Source: Salibacterium salarium (lineage in GTDB: Bacteria > Bacillota > Bacilli > Bacillales > Marinococcaceae). From it: 64,000 nt of DNA. Positions 35,061 to 43,032 of the stretch are shown here, piece by piece. The DNA lies in NCBI RefSeq assembly GCF_030813635.1, contig NZ_JAUSUM010000002.1, positions 682,001 through 746,000 of the forward strand. The letters run 5' to 3'. The translations under genes and the position numbers were made by a program. The stretch's first letter is position 1. The number at the start of each line of letters is the position of its first letter. Under the pieces are notes generated by a model. The model worked only from the letters and a program-made list of their open reading frames with translations. It was not told where the DNA came from and did no database searches.

Positions 35061-35305
35061 GATGAAGAATGACGAAATGAATGTTTATCTCAGAGAGCCG
35101 GGAAAGCTGAGAACCGGTATAACACATTTCTGATAGCACTTCTGAGCATTCGCTTTGAAACAATAACAGTAGAAGCGAACGGCTAATCCGTTACCTTGGA
35201 GCTTTAGCTCCCTAAGAAAGTATTCATTTGCTTAAAAATGAGGGTGGCACCGCGGAAACTTCCGCCCCTTGCGAATCTTATTCGTGTGGGCAGGGAGTTT
35301 TTTTT
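35061..35305 (+). promoter_or_regulatory. T-box riboswitch (tRNA-Ser), controlling serA
   Basis: Stem I can be drawn: GAATG (35067) pairs with CATTC (35147), GAAATG (35074) with CATTTC (35125), leaving a specifier loop TGATAGCACTTCTGAG; the likely specifier is AGC (35135-35137), a Ser codon. AGAGAGCCGGG and GCTGAGAACCGG are the distal conserved pieces. The T-box GAGGGTGGCACCGCGGAA is at 35240-35257, followed by a terminator ending in GGGAGTTTTTTTT. Uncharged tRNA-Ser should favour serA transcription. This occupies most of the 543-base gap before serA. Confidence 0.93.
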
Positions 35306-35414
35306 GTACCATAAATGACTGAGTGCTAGTCATTCAATACATGGACCTTGCCATTAGGAACAATCTTTTGAAACATAAAAAGGAAATATAATTCTAAAAA
35401 GGAGTGGAGAGATC

Positions 35415-37034
35415 ATGATTCAACAACCAGCTGAGGAAACAAAAAAAGAGGCAAACAATCAAATTTCCAGAATTTTAGTGTCTGATTCAATGAGTAAAGA
35501 AGGACTTGCCCCACTTTTAGGAAATGAAGGTGTAGAGTGTGTCCAAGAAAATGTTCATGATGTGAATGATCTTGATAGTTATGAGGCCCTTCTAGTAAGA
35601 AGTGGAACAACAGTTACTCCAGAAATCATGGACAAAATGACCAGCCTGAAAATTATTGCACGTGCAGGGGTTGGAGTTGACAATATAGATGTTGATGCAG
35701 CAACGAAACGAGGTATTGTTGTAATTAATGCTCCTGATGGTAACACCATTTCGACTGCAGAGCACACATTCGCAATGATTATGTCTCTTGCTAGAAATGT
35801 GCCGCAGGCTAATGCATCGATAAAAGGAAAAAAATGGGATAGAAAAGCATTTCAAGGTGTGGAACTTCGCGGAAAAACGCTTGGTATTGTTGGCTTTGGA
35901 CGTATCGGTTCGGAACTAGCGAAACGAGCCCGCAGTTTTGATATGTCTATTATTGTGTACGATCCTTTCTTAACACAAGAAAGAGCGGAAAAACTTGGTA
36001 TTGATATAGGAGAATTGGAGGAAGTATTGGGTGCAGCTGATATTATCACTGTTCATACTCCATTAACTAAAGATACAAAAGGATTATTAAATAAAGAAAG
36101 TATCGCGAAAACAAAACCTGGTGTATTCCTTATTAATTGCGCACGTGGTGGTATCATTGATGAAGAAGCTCTTTATCATCACCTTGAAACAGGACAAGTT
36201 GGCGGTGCAGCACTTGATGTATTTGAGGAAGAACCAGCACAACACAATAAACTATTAACGTTTAAAAATGTTATTGCTACTCCGCATATAGCCGCTTCTA
36301 CTAAAGAAGCACAGTTGAATGTGGCAGCACAGGTGTCAGACGAAGTTCTTCAATTTTTAAATGGAATGCCTGCCTTGAATTCGATTAATTTACCTACTAT
36401 GTCTAAAGAAAAATTCGAAAGACTGCAACCTTACTATGAGCTATCGAAGAAAATGGGATACATTTTGTCACAAAGTATGAAAAGCCCAGTTCAAGACGTT
36501 GATGTTCATTACAGTGGAGAAGTGACAGAATTGGAGACTTCTGTCCTTACCCGTTCATTGGTAGCAGGTTTCTTAAGTACTAGAATCGACGCACCTGTTA
36601 ATGACGTAAACGCATCAATCATCGCAAAAGAACGCGGAATTACGTACGGAGAAAAACACCATACAAACGCTCTCGGATATTCTAATCTTATGCAGGCTAC
36701 CGTAAAAGGGGAAAACCGTAGCTTTACTATTCACGGAACATATGTAAAAGAATATGGACCAAGAATTGTACGTATTAACGATTTCAACGTAGACTTTTAT
36801 CCAACGGGGCACTTAATTTATATCCAACATTCCGATAAACCTGGTGTCATTGGAAAAATGGGACAACTACTTGGAAAACATGAGTTGAATATTGCAACGA
36901 TGCAAGTTGGTCGTAAAGAAGAAGGTGGAGATGCTATAATGATGCTTGCTGTGGATAAAGAGGCTACAGAAGAAGTATTAACTGATTTGACATCTATTGA
37001 AGAAATAACATCTTCTGAAAAAATTGAAGTGTAA
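35415..37034 (+). CDS. serA: D-3-phosphoglycerate dehydrogenase
   Basis: A 539-residue long-form SerA, first step of serine synthesis. After about 16 extra N-terminal residues come the substrate domain (17-330), with the NAD motif GIVGFGRIGSELAKRA near 156, catalytic INCARGGIIDEEAL (Arg) near 242 and TPHIAAST (His) near 293, an intervening domain (about 335-455) and a C-terminal ACT domain (about 465-539, IYIQHSDKPGVIGKMGQLLG) for serine feedback. It sits behind a serine-type T-box. AAGGAG lies upstream of the ATG. The gene is plus strand with its own terminator. Confidence 0.96.
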   Translation: MIQQPAEETKKEANNQISRILVSDSMSKEGLAPLLGNEGVECVQENVHDVNDLDSYEALLVRSGTTVTPEIMDKMTSLKIIARAGVGVDNIDVDAATKRGIVVINAPDGNTISTAEHTFAMIMSLARNVPQANASIKGKKWDRKAFQGVELRGKTLGIVGFGRIGSELAKRARSFDMSIIVYDPFLTQERAEKLGIDIGELEEVLGAADIITVHTPLTKDTKGLLNKESIAKTKPGVFLINCARGGIIDEEALYHHLETGQVGGAALDVFEEEPAQHNKLLTFKNVIATPHIAASTKEAQLNVAAQVSDEVLQFLNGMPALNSINLPTMSKEKFERLQPYYELSKKMGYILSQSMKSPVQDVDVHYSGEVTELETSVLTRSLVAGFLSTRIDAPVNDVNASIIAKERGITYGEKHHTNALGYSNLMQATVKGENRSFTIHGTYVKEYGPRIVRINDFNVDFYPTGHLIYIQHSDKPGVIGKMGQLLGKHELNIATMQVGRKEEGGDAIMMLAVDKEATEEVLTDLTSIEEITSSEKIEV

Positions 37035-37041
37035 TGCTAGT

Positions 37042-37074
37042 AGGAGCTGTATCAAAAGGTGCAGCTCCTTTTCT
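37042..37074 (+). terminator. Terminator after serA
   Basis: AGGAGCTG / CAGCTCCT stem, with ATCAAAAGG-type loop, followed by TTTTCT, eight bases after the serA stop. It also forms the left edge of repeat copy 3. Confidence 0.75.
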
Positions 37075-37295
37075 ATGACAGGGAGAAGTCGACTATGGGC
37101 AGGAGTGGAAGCGGAGACTCCCCACCCATAGGAATGCTCCAGCTCATCAGAGAAGCGAGGCTGCTGAATAAGGTTAAACAAAGTATTTTGACGAAGCGAT
37201 GTATTACAATCAGAAATGAAAAAGTCCGAATGGATTCAAGAGAATCATTCGGACTTTCCTTATGAATAAAACACTTTTGTCCCAACCTTTTTAAA
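37075..37295. repeat. Degenerate intergenic repeat element, copy 3
   Basis: Contains GGGCAGGAGTGGAAGCGGAG and ACTCCCCACCCATAGGAATG in the left part and CTTTTGTCCCAACC at the right, counterparts of the blocks in copy 2 (GCCCGCAGAAAGCGGAG; TTTTGGGACAGCC). An inserted strong hairpin, AAAGTCCGAATGATT-like stem at 37221-37257, lies inside. No coding potential. Confidence 0.5.
37221..37257. terminator. Hairpin between serA and the unknown minus-strand gene
   Basis: AAAGTCCGAATGGATT pairs with AATCATTCGGACTTT around a small loop. It is a good terminator-like stem, 53 bases beyond the end of the minus-strand gene at 37310; T-content after it is moderate on the minus strand (TTTTTCATTT). Confidence 0.65.
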
Positions 37296-37309
37296 AAATA
37301 TCAAGTTCG

Positions 37310-37717
37310 TTATTGTTGAGGCCATATGTATCCTAATATTTGATTCCACTGTGCTTTTCTTGGTAAACGCAAAAAAGCTTCTCCCTTATCAGTGATAGAA
37401 GCATAATAAGAGTCTTTTATTATCCATTCTTCTGTTATTAATACCGTTTCGATAAAGTGATATAAAACAAAATCACCTGGTTTTTTTCTTTTTGTTAATA
37501 ACTTATAACGAAATGGAAACTCCATTCCTTTCCAAAAACGACGGTGTAAATAGAAGTCTTTGTCCAGCCGGATAAAGTTATGTCTCGAAATTTTTCGCAA
37601 TGAAAATAAAAAGGCATCAAGCATCCATTCTTCATTTTCAAGATAATCCGTCTGCTTATTAAGCCATAGCAAAAAAGAGGCATCAAGATTAATATCATCG
37701 TATAAATATGGTTCCAT
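37310..37717 (-). CDS. Conserved-looking protein of unknown function
   Basis: 135 residues, no membrane segment, rich in aromatic residues (W, F, Y) and basic in the middle (KLLTKRKKPGDF). The end SITDKGEAFLRLPRKAQWNQILGYIW looks like a winged-helix tail, similar in flavour to small transcription-associated proteins. AAAGGAAG lies eight bases before the ATG. It stands alone between two non-coding stretches, so it is probably a monocistronic gene. I do not recognise a family. Confidence 0.6.
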   Translation of the reverse strand: MEPYLYDDINLDASFLLWLNKQTDYLENEEWMLDAFLFSLRKISRHNFIRLDKDFYLHRRFWKGMEFPFRYKLLTKRKKPGDFVLYHFIETVLITEEWIIKDSYYASITDKGEAFLRLPRKAQWNQILGYIWPQQ

Positions 37718-37789
37718 ATCATAAGCTTCCTTTACTCTTTAGAGTACCCCTATTCTATCACAACTTTTTTTGTTATTCATGGGGAGGTC

Positions 37790-38509
37790 TTAATTAATCG
37801 TCAATTCTTGATCTGGATATATTAAAGAGCCTGCAATATCATTTGTTTCTTGTAATGTTTCCACCGTTACATCATATGTTTGCGCTATTCCCCATAATGT
37901 ATCTCCTTCTTCCACCGTATAAGTAGTTTGTTCTTTATGTTCATTTGTTTCCTGCATTTCACTTCTAACCAAGGACAATACTTCATCGGTACGATTATTT
38001 TTATTTGTAGTATCTACAGACTCAATTCCCTTTTTTAAAAAGGACAATGGATTAACAGCATAAGATTTAGATGGATTCCACTTTCCTTCATGGAGTTCAA
38101 AATGCAAATGCGCTCCTCTGGAATGCCCCGTATTTCCTACTTTACCGATGACTTCCCCTTTTGATACTATGTCTCCGTCCTCTACTAATCTTTCTGACAA
38201 GTGAGCATATACGGTTTCATCATTATTTTCATGAGAAATGAAAATGACATGTCCATAAGAAGCGGAATAATCAGAACGTATTATTTCCCCGGAACCTGAA
38301 GCGACGACATTTGCCCCTTTTTTTGCTGCAATGTCAATACCATCATGATTTCCTCCTCTTGTCCCAAAAGTGTCCGTGATTTCTCCATCTGTCGGCCACA
38401 TATAATCATCATCAACTGCATATGTAGAAGAAGCACCAATAAAAAGCATCAGACAAATGAGAATGGCAGTAAATAATCCAACTACTAAAAACCGCTTCAT
38501 ATAATCCAT
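37790..38509 (-). CDS. Secreted M23 peptidase with C-terminal LysM domain
   Basis: 239 residues: signal peptide (1-31, cleavage after TYA), LytM/M23 domain (about 38-150) with zinc ligands in NHDGIDIA (His, Asp), plus GHSRGAHLHFELH (HxH), a linker and one LysM domain at about 195-239 (YTVEEGDTLWGIAQTYDV). It probably cuts peptide cross-links in peptidoglycan outside the cell, held by LysM. GGAGG lies eight bases before the ATG. It is separate from the corrinoid operon upstream: 128 bases lie between, with no clear terminator. Confidence 0.93.
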   Translation of the reverse strand: MDYMKRFLVVGLFTAILICLMLFIGASSTYAVDDDYMWPTDGEITDTFGTRGGNHDGIDIAAKKGANVVASGSGEIIRSDYSASYGHVIFISHENNDETVYAHLSERLVEDGDIVSKGEVIGKVGNTGHSRGAHLHFELHEGKWNPSKSYAVNPLSFLKKGIESVDTTNKNNRTDEVLSLVRSEMQETNEHKEQTTYTVEEGDTLWGIAQTYDVTVETLQETNDIAGSLIYPDQELTIN

Positions 38510-38637
38510 GAGACAAACCTCCAGATATATTTTCTGTATTTACTATAATGATATGAAGGCTTGTCTCATTTTATGATATATTTTTGTCCAATACTTATTT
38601 TATAGTAGTATCCAAAACATTAATGGGGTATATTGTT

Positions 38638-39213
38638 TTATTTTTCTTTATTCGATGTATGAAAGACGATAGCGCTGCGTTCATATTCAACGTCCGCTAT
38701 TTCTAAACGATAATTAACTACCCTTGCTGCAGCAAAAAAATAATCGGATAGCCGGTTAAGGTACTTAAAAACATCCTCATTCATTTCTTCTTCTCTCATT
38801 AGTTTTGCTGTCAGCCTCTCTGCTCTTCTAGTAACAGTACGGCATACATGAAGTTCCGCTGCTGCACTTGTTCCACCAGGTAGAATAAAACGCTGTAATG
38901 ACGGAGCTTCTTCTGTATAATCATCCATTCTCTCTTCTAGGAAAGTAATCATTGATTCGTCTACCTTAAACGTTGTATCTTTTTTTATAGAAGAAAGATC
39001 GCTACCGCAATCAAATAATTCGTGTTGAATTTGGGCTAATTCCATTTTAATGTCAGGAAACCGTTCATAATCTAATAGTGCTGCGGCTCTCCCAACAAAG
39101 GCGTTCAACTCATCACATGTTCCATACGCCTCGATTCGAATATCATCTTTATCCCTTTTGCCACCAATAACACTCGTTTTTCCTTTATCTCCACTACGTG
39201 TGTACAATTTCAC
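38638..39213 (-). CDS. pduO: PduO-type cob(I)alamin adenosyltransferase
   Basis: A 191-residue ATP:cobalamin adenosyltransferase of the PduO/YvqK family. The ATP-binding N-terminus YTRSGDKGKTSVIGG (3-17), AYGTCDELNAFVGRA (near 30) and the RFILPGG and CRTVTRRAERL motifs are all present. It converts corrinoid to the adenosyl form, needed before CobU and CobS act. GTG start inside the end of the upstream gene region, with GGGAGG seven bases before. It is the last gene of the operon from btuF. Confidence 0.96.
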   Translation of the reverse strand: MKLYTRSGDKGKTSVIGGKRDKDDIRIEAYGTCDELNAFVGRAAALLDYERFPDIKMELAQIQHELFDCGSDLSSIKKDTTFKVDESMITFLEERMDDYTEEAPSLQRFILPGGTSAAAELHVCRTVTRRAERLTAKLMREEEMNEDVFKYLNRLSDYFFAAARVVNYRLEIADVEYERSAIVFHTSNKEK

Positions 39214-39214
39214 G

Positions 39215-39664
39215 TTACGACCTCCCTGACTTTAATTGTTGTGATATACCAAACCATATACGGTGAACTTCTTCCGCATTTTGATAAAGTTGTTGATATA
39301 GACGGCCTGTTTCATCACGCCATTCTCTCGTTTCTTGGTTTAAAGGAACGACACCTTTGGTTATATCCGTTCCTATTATAATAACCTTTCTATCAACATT
39401 AACCTCTTCCCATTTTAACAAGGGCAGCAAATACTGATTAAAAAAGTGTGAGGCATCTTTTTTATCGTTTGCTAACGTTTGTTTTAAACCTTGTTCAATT
39501 CCCTGGATCACTATTATATTATTTTCTAGTTCTGTAACAGGAAGCCACTCGTATGCAGTGTATTTATAAAGATCAAACCATTCATATCTATTCGATGTAA
39601 GAACAAACTCTGCTAATACCCAGTCTTTTTTTCCATTAAAGGCGCCTCCTGTAACAACGTACAA
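39215..39664 (-). CDS. Degenerate CobU-like protein (adenosylcobinamide kinase paralogue)
   Basis: About 149 residues in the CobU family but with altered catalytic parts. The P-loop reads VTGGAFNGKKDWV: GK is kept, but the Ser/Thr after it is Lys. The guanylylated-His helix HHxxRR found in the true CobU of this operon is missing. The C-terminal block is good: GTDITKGVVPLNQETREWRDETGRLYQQ, with the GxGIVP and RDxxGRxNQ-like motifs. A TTG start at 39664 (nine bases after GGGAGG) or a GTG at 39670 is likely. It overlaps cobC by about 52 bases. Possibly a scaffold or a pseudo-enzyme; see findings. Confidence 0.75.
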   Translation of the reverse strand: MYVVTGGAFNGKKDWVLAEFVLTSNRYEWFDLYKYTAYEWLPVTELENNIIVIQGIEQGLKQTLANDKKDASHFFNQYLLPLLKWEEVNVDRKVIIIGTDITKGVVPLNQETREWRDETGRLYQQLYQNAEEVHRIWFGISQQLKSGRS

Positions 39665-40218
39665 TGCCACTTCCCTCCCTTTCTTTGAAACGATGCCTTT
39701 ATTCCTGCTGCATATGGAATATGCCATAAATTATTCAATGGATGATCTTTCACATACAGCTGACACCACTCTCTTATCCACCCACTGTGTGTTACAACTG
39801 CAATACGTTTACTTTTGGTTTGTTTTATTTTTTTCCAGGCCTGGTGTATACGATTATGAAAATCATCCATTGTCTCTCCATTAACCGGAGCTCTTTCTTT
39901 CATATCATTCAACCAATATCTATATTCAGACTGCTTTTTTAATTCATTATAATCCTTTCCCTCGAAATCCCCAAAATACATTTCTCTTATCATCCACGTT
40001 TGTCTTAACGTATGGCCCGGGAACAATACGTTAGAAGTTTCCACCGCTCGTTTTAAGTCACTACACCATACCTCGTCAACAACTGGTGCTGACGCATGTT
40101 TTAAACGAAAACGTTCACTTGGCAAAATACAAGGATCTGACCAGCCTGTGTATTGTTTTAAACGATTCCCTTCCGTCATCCCATGACGAATGAAATAAAT
40201 AACGCACTGCTCAGCCAT
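39613..40218 (-). CDS. cobC: Histidine phosphatase, alpha-ribazole phosphatase (CobC) type
   Basis: A 201-residue phosphoglycerate-mutase-like phosphatase with the catalytic RHGMTEGN near residue 11, EMYFGDFEGKDYNEL near 85 and VVTHSGWIREW near 145 (second His). In corrinoid clusters this family removes the 5'-phosphate of alpha-ribazole phosphate or cobalamin phosphate. It starts inside the end of cobS (43-base overlap) and its 3' end overlaps the CobU-like gene. The family as a whole is broad; the CobC role is taken from context. Confidence 0.85.
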   Translation of the reverse strand: MAEQCVIYFIRHGMTEGNRLKQYTGWSDPCILPSERFRLKHASAPVVDEVWCSDLKRAVETSNVLFPGHTLRQTWMIREMYFGDFEGKDYNELKKQSEYRYWLNDMKERAPVNGETMDDFHNRIHQAWKKIKQTKSKRIAVVTHSGWIREWCQLYVKDHPLNNLWHIPYAAGIKASFQRKGGKWHCTLLQEAPLMEKKTGY

Positions 40219-40976
40219 AAAATAGTTTCCATCCCTTCACACATTGCCCCTGCAGTATCCCCGTTTATCCCACCAAACATCGTATAAAAGAATAAGCGTC
40301 CTATCCAGTAAAAAAGAATAGCAACAACTAGAATAAATACAAAAAAGAAAAGGGGTGTCATCGTACTATACATCATCATTCCTGTTATCATAACACTTAC
40401 GGTTAAAACCATCCATTTATCCAAAGGTTTTGTTTTTTCACGAAACCAGGCTGCCAACCCCTCTTGTTTTAATAGCGGAGCAGTTATTAGTAGATGGGCC
40501 ATCGCTGTTCTTGAAAAAACGGGAATAATCACAAACAAAAACCAATGAGACACATACTGTATGTCAATGACATATAAGATAAATAAAAATCGTCCCCCAA
40601 GTAATAACATGGTGGACCATACCGCAACTGCTCCAGTATAACTATCTTTCATTATTTTAATTTTTTTCTCTTTATCCTGCCAAGATCCAGCAGCGTCTGA
40701 AACATCCATCCAGCCGTCAAGGTGCAATCCGCCGTGTAGACCGATCACAATAATGATTGCAAAAAAAGCAATAATATAAACCGGCAACGAAGACATCATT
40801 AATACAGATATCGTGATTGCTGTAATGAGACCGATCACTACCCCGCAAACGGGAAAAAAGAAAATAGAATGTCGAGCTGTTTTTTGATCCCAAGAAACAG
40901 ACCCACAGGGCAAAATAGTTAAAAAAGCAAAAGCCATTTGTAATCCTTGTATGTATAAAATCAGCCGTCTTTTCAT
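40176..40976 (-). CDS. cobS: Adenosylcobinamide-GDP ribazoletransferase (cobalamin synthase)
   Basis: A 266-residue integral membrane protein with about six helices. Family motif GGLHLDGWMDVSDA (near residue 82) and the N-terminal LQMAFAFLTILP are visible. It joins adenosylcobinamide-GDP with alpha-ribazole(-phosphate), the last assembly step of cobalamin. The ATG overlaps the cobQ stop as ATGA (40976-40973) and it overlaps cobC, consistent with a tightly coupled operon. Confidence 0.96.
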   Translation of the reverse strand: MKRRLILYIQGLQMAFAFLTILPCGSVSWDQKTARHSIFFFPVCGVVIGLITAITISVLMMSSLPVYIIAFFAIIIVIGLHGGLHLDGWMDVSDAAGSWQDKEKKIKIMKDSYTGAVAVWSTMLLLGGRFLFILYVIDIQYVSHWFLFVIIPVFSRTAMAHLLITAPLLKQEGLAAWFREKTKPLDKWMVLTVSVMITGMMMYSTMTPLFFFVFILVVAILFYWIGRLFFYTMFGGINGDTAGAMCEGMETILWLSSALFISFVMG

Positions 40977-42484
40977 TTCTTTGCACGCTCCATCACGCGT
41001 ATAATTTCGTCCAAATCTAAATAAGTTTCAAAAGTATCCGCTAACTTATCTAATTGTTCATTTTTAGAATCCTTAAAGGGGATAGGGTCTTTCCTTTTTA
41101 GTTTTTTACTAAGACGTATCTGATTTAACCAGTGCGATCTCCATTTGTCATTATAAAAATGATGATGGATGTACGTTCCTATTAAACGATAGTCACTGGA
41201 CCGCAACCCTTCCGGCTCCCCATATTCATCATAAAATAATGGTATACAAGCTGTTTGATTGTTGCAATCAGTCTGACCTGTATGAATTTCGAAACCAGAA
41301 ATAGGGTAACGCGAACTATCTTCCGTTATAAAATATCCATTCCATTGCGTAGTTTTTTTATTGTCCATGAAATACGTTCGTGCCGGAAACAAGGACGCTC
41401 CCTTAACGACCGTTCCGCTCTTTTTACTATCATGCCCTTCGTTATCCTTTAATTCTTCCCCTAACATTTGAAATCCACCACAAATCCCAACTACGTAGCC
41501 TTTTTCCATTTCATAAAATGAAATAATTTTGCTTATAAGCCCCTTTTCTAAAAGATACAAATAATCATGAATCGTGCTTCTAGATCCAGGCAAGATAACG
41601 GCATCTGGAAAGCCAAATTCATTACTATTTCTAACAATACGAACAGAGACATCAGGTTCAGCAGAAAATGGTTCTATATCCGTATAATTTGAAACGTATG
41701 GAAGTGCAATGACTGCTATATCAATACTGGGCTCAGTTGAAACAGAAGAGAATTCTATAGCTGAAAACGACAACGAATCTTCCCCTTCGATACGTATATC
41801 AAGTTTCGGCAGTATGCCATGAACGGGAAGTCCGGTACGTTTCTTAAGCCATAGCTCCCCGTCTTTAAATAAGCGGCGATCCCCTCTAAATTGATTTACA
41901 ATCAATCCCTTAACTCTATCTCGATGGGGGTGCGGAAGAAGATTCAAAGTTCCTATGACACTGGCGAATAGTCCACCTTTTTCAATATCTGCTATTAAAA
42001 GAGCTGGTACATTTGTCATGGACGCCGTGACTAAATTAGCAATATCTTTGTCCATTAAGTTCACTTCTACTGGGCTTCCTGCCCCTTCCATAATGACTAA
42101 ATCATATGACTGTTCTAATATTGACAGTGATTTCTCCACTGCAGAGGATGCTTTCCCAAAAAAATCTTGACGGTATTCCATTGCTTGCGGACTTCCTAAA
42201 GATTCTCCATGAATGATTACTTCTGCAGTAGAATCTCCGCGAGGCTTTAGTAAAACAGGATTCATATGTACTGTAGCCTCAACTCTAGCCGCTTTTGCCT
42301 GTAATCCTTGTGCTCTGCCAATTTCATGACCCGAATCCGTGACAAAAGAGTTATTAGACATGTTTTGTCCTTTGAATGGAGCTACTTTATATCCTCTGTT
42401 AGACAATGCGCGGCATAGACCAGTTACTAAGTAACTTTTACCAGCATCTGATGTCGTCCCCCATATCATCAAACCTTTAATCAT
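40973..42484 (-). CDS. cobQ: Cobyric acid synthase
   Basis: A 503-residue glutamine amidotransferase that amidates adenosylcobyrinic acid side chains. N-terminal GTTSDAGKSYLVTGL (residues 9-23) is the ATP-binding motif; the C-terminal class I-type triad region includes VVGICGGFQMLGEE (Cys near 329) and the late ...YIHHHFYND. Its start overlaps the cobU stop as ATGA (42484-42481). The presence of cobQ suggests that cobyric-acid precursors, not only cobinamides, can be used, although no ring-building genes occur here. Confidence 0.95.
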   Translation of the reverse strand: MIKGLMIWGTTSDAGKSYLVTGLCRALSNRGYKVAPFKGQNMSNNSFVTDSGHEIGRAQGLQAKAARVEATVHMNPVLLKPRGDSTAEVIIHGESLGSPQAMEYRQDFFGKASSAVEKSLSILEQSYDLVIMEGAGSPVEVNLMDKDIANLVTASMTNVPALLIADIEKGGLFASVIGTLNLLPHPHRDRVKGLIVNQFRGDRRLFKDGELWLKKRTGLPVHGILPKLDIRIEGEDSLSFSAIEFSSVSTEPSIDIAVIALPYVSNYTDIEPFSAEPDVSVRIVRNSNEFGFPDAVILPGSRSTIHDYLYLLEKGLISKIISFYEMEKGYVVGICGGFQMLGEELKDNEGHDSKKSGTVVKGASLFPARTYFMDNKKTTQWNGYFITEDSSRYPISGFEIHTGQTDCNNQTACIPLFYDEYGEPEGLRSSDYRLIGTYIHHHFYNDKWRSHWLNQIRLSKKLKRKDPIPFKDSKNEQLDKLADTFETYLDLDEIIRVMERAKK

Positions 42485-43032
42485 AAGTATTCTCCTTTTC
42501 TCAGCAAAGGTTTTCCTGCTTCCATTTCAATAACATTTTTTGCTTGTTGCACGAAATATTGATGTAGTTCCCCAAGTATTTGCATGTATAGATACGTTTC
42601 TTTATGTACTGGTACAGGTTCATGAAAAATATCATTACTAATAATGATTAAATGAGCACACGATGCCTCTAGTTGCTCCACCGTTTCTTTCATATAATGT
42701 TTGATATGATTAGAACAGATATCCGAATAATCGTAAAACATTTCATTACTAAGCCATGTCGTTAAACAATCGAGAAATACAATATCCTTTTTTTTAAGTC
42801 TTCCTACTATTGTATCTATGTTGGTAGGTTGCTCTATCGTTATCCAATATCCATTTCTATTTCTTCTATCTAACTTATGATGTTGAATTCTTTTAATCAT
42901 TTCTTCATCTGTATAACGGCAGGTTGCTAAATAAATAAGACGGCTTTCATTCGTTATTCTGTTCTTTTCCGCTATGTTTTCCCCTATTCTGCTTTTTCCG
43001 CTTCGAACTCCACCACAGATAAACGTTAGCAT
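42481..43032 (-). CDS. cobU: Adenosylcobinamide kinase / guanylyltransferase
   Basis: A 183-residue bifunctional enzyme with intact motifs: P-loop FICGGVRSGKSRIGE (residues 3-17), HHKLDRRNR near 50 including the guanylylated His, and FLDCLTTWLSN near 89 (Walker-B-like). It phosphorylates adenosylcobinamide and transfers GMP. The start at 43032 is chosen for GGTGG eight bases upstream; it overlaps the cobD end by seven bases. The C-terminus (ISNDIFHEPVP) is less canonical than in the degenerate paralogue at 39215-39664. Confidence 0.95.
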   Translation of the reverse strand: MLTFICGGVRSGKSRIGENIAEKNRITNESRLIYLATCRYTDEEMIKRIQHHKLDRRNRNGYWITIEQPTNIDTIVGRLKKKDIVFLDCLTTWLSNEMFYDYSDICSNHIKHYMKETVEQLEASCAHLIIISNDIFHEPVPVHKETYLYMQILGELHQYFVQQAKNVIEMEAGKPLLRKGEYL

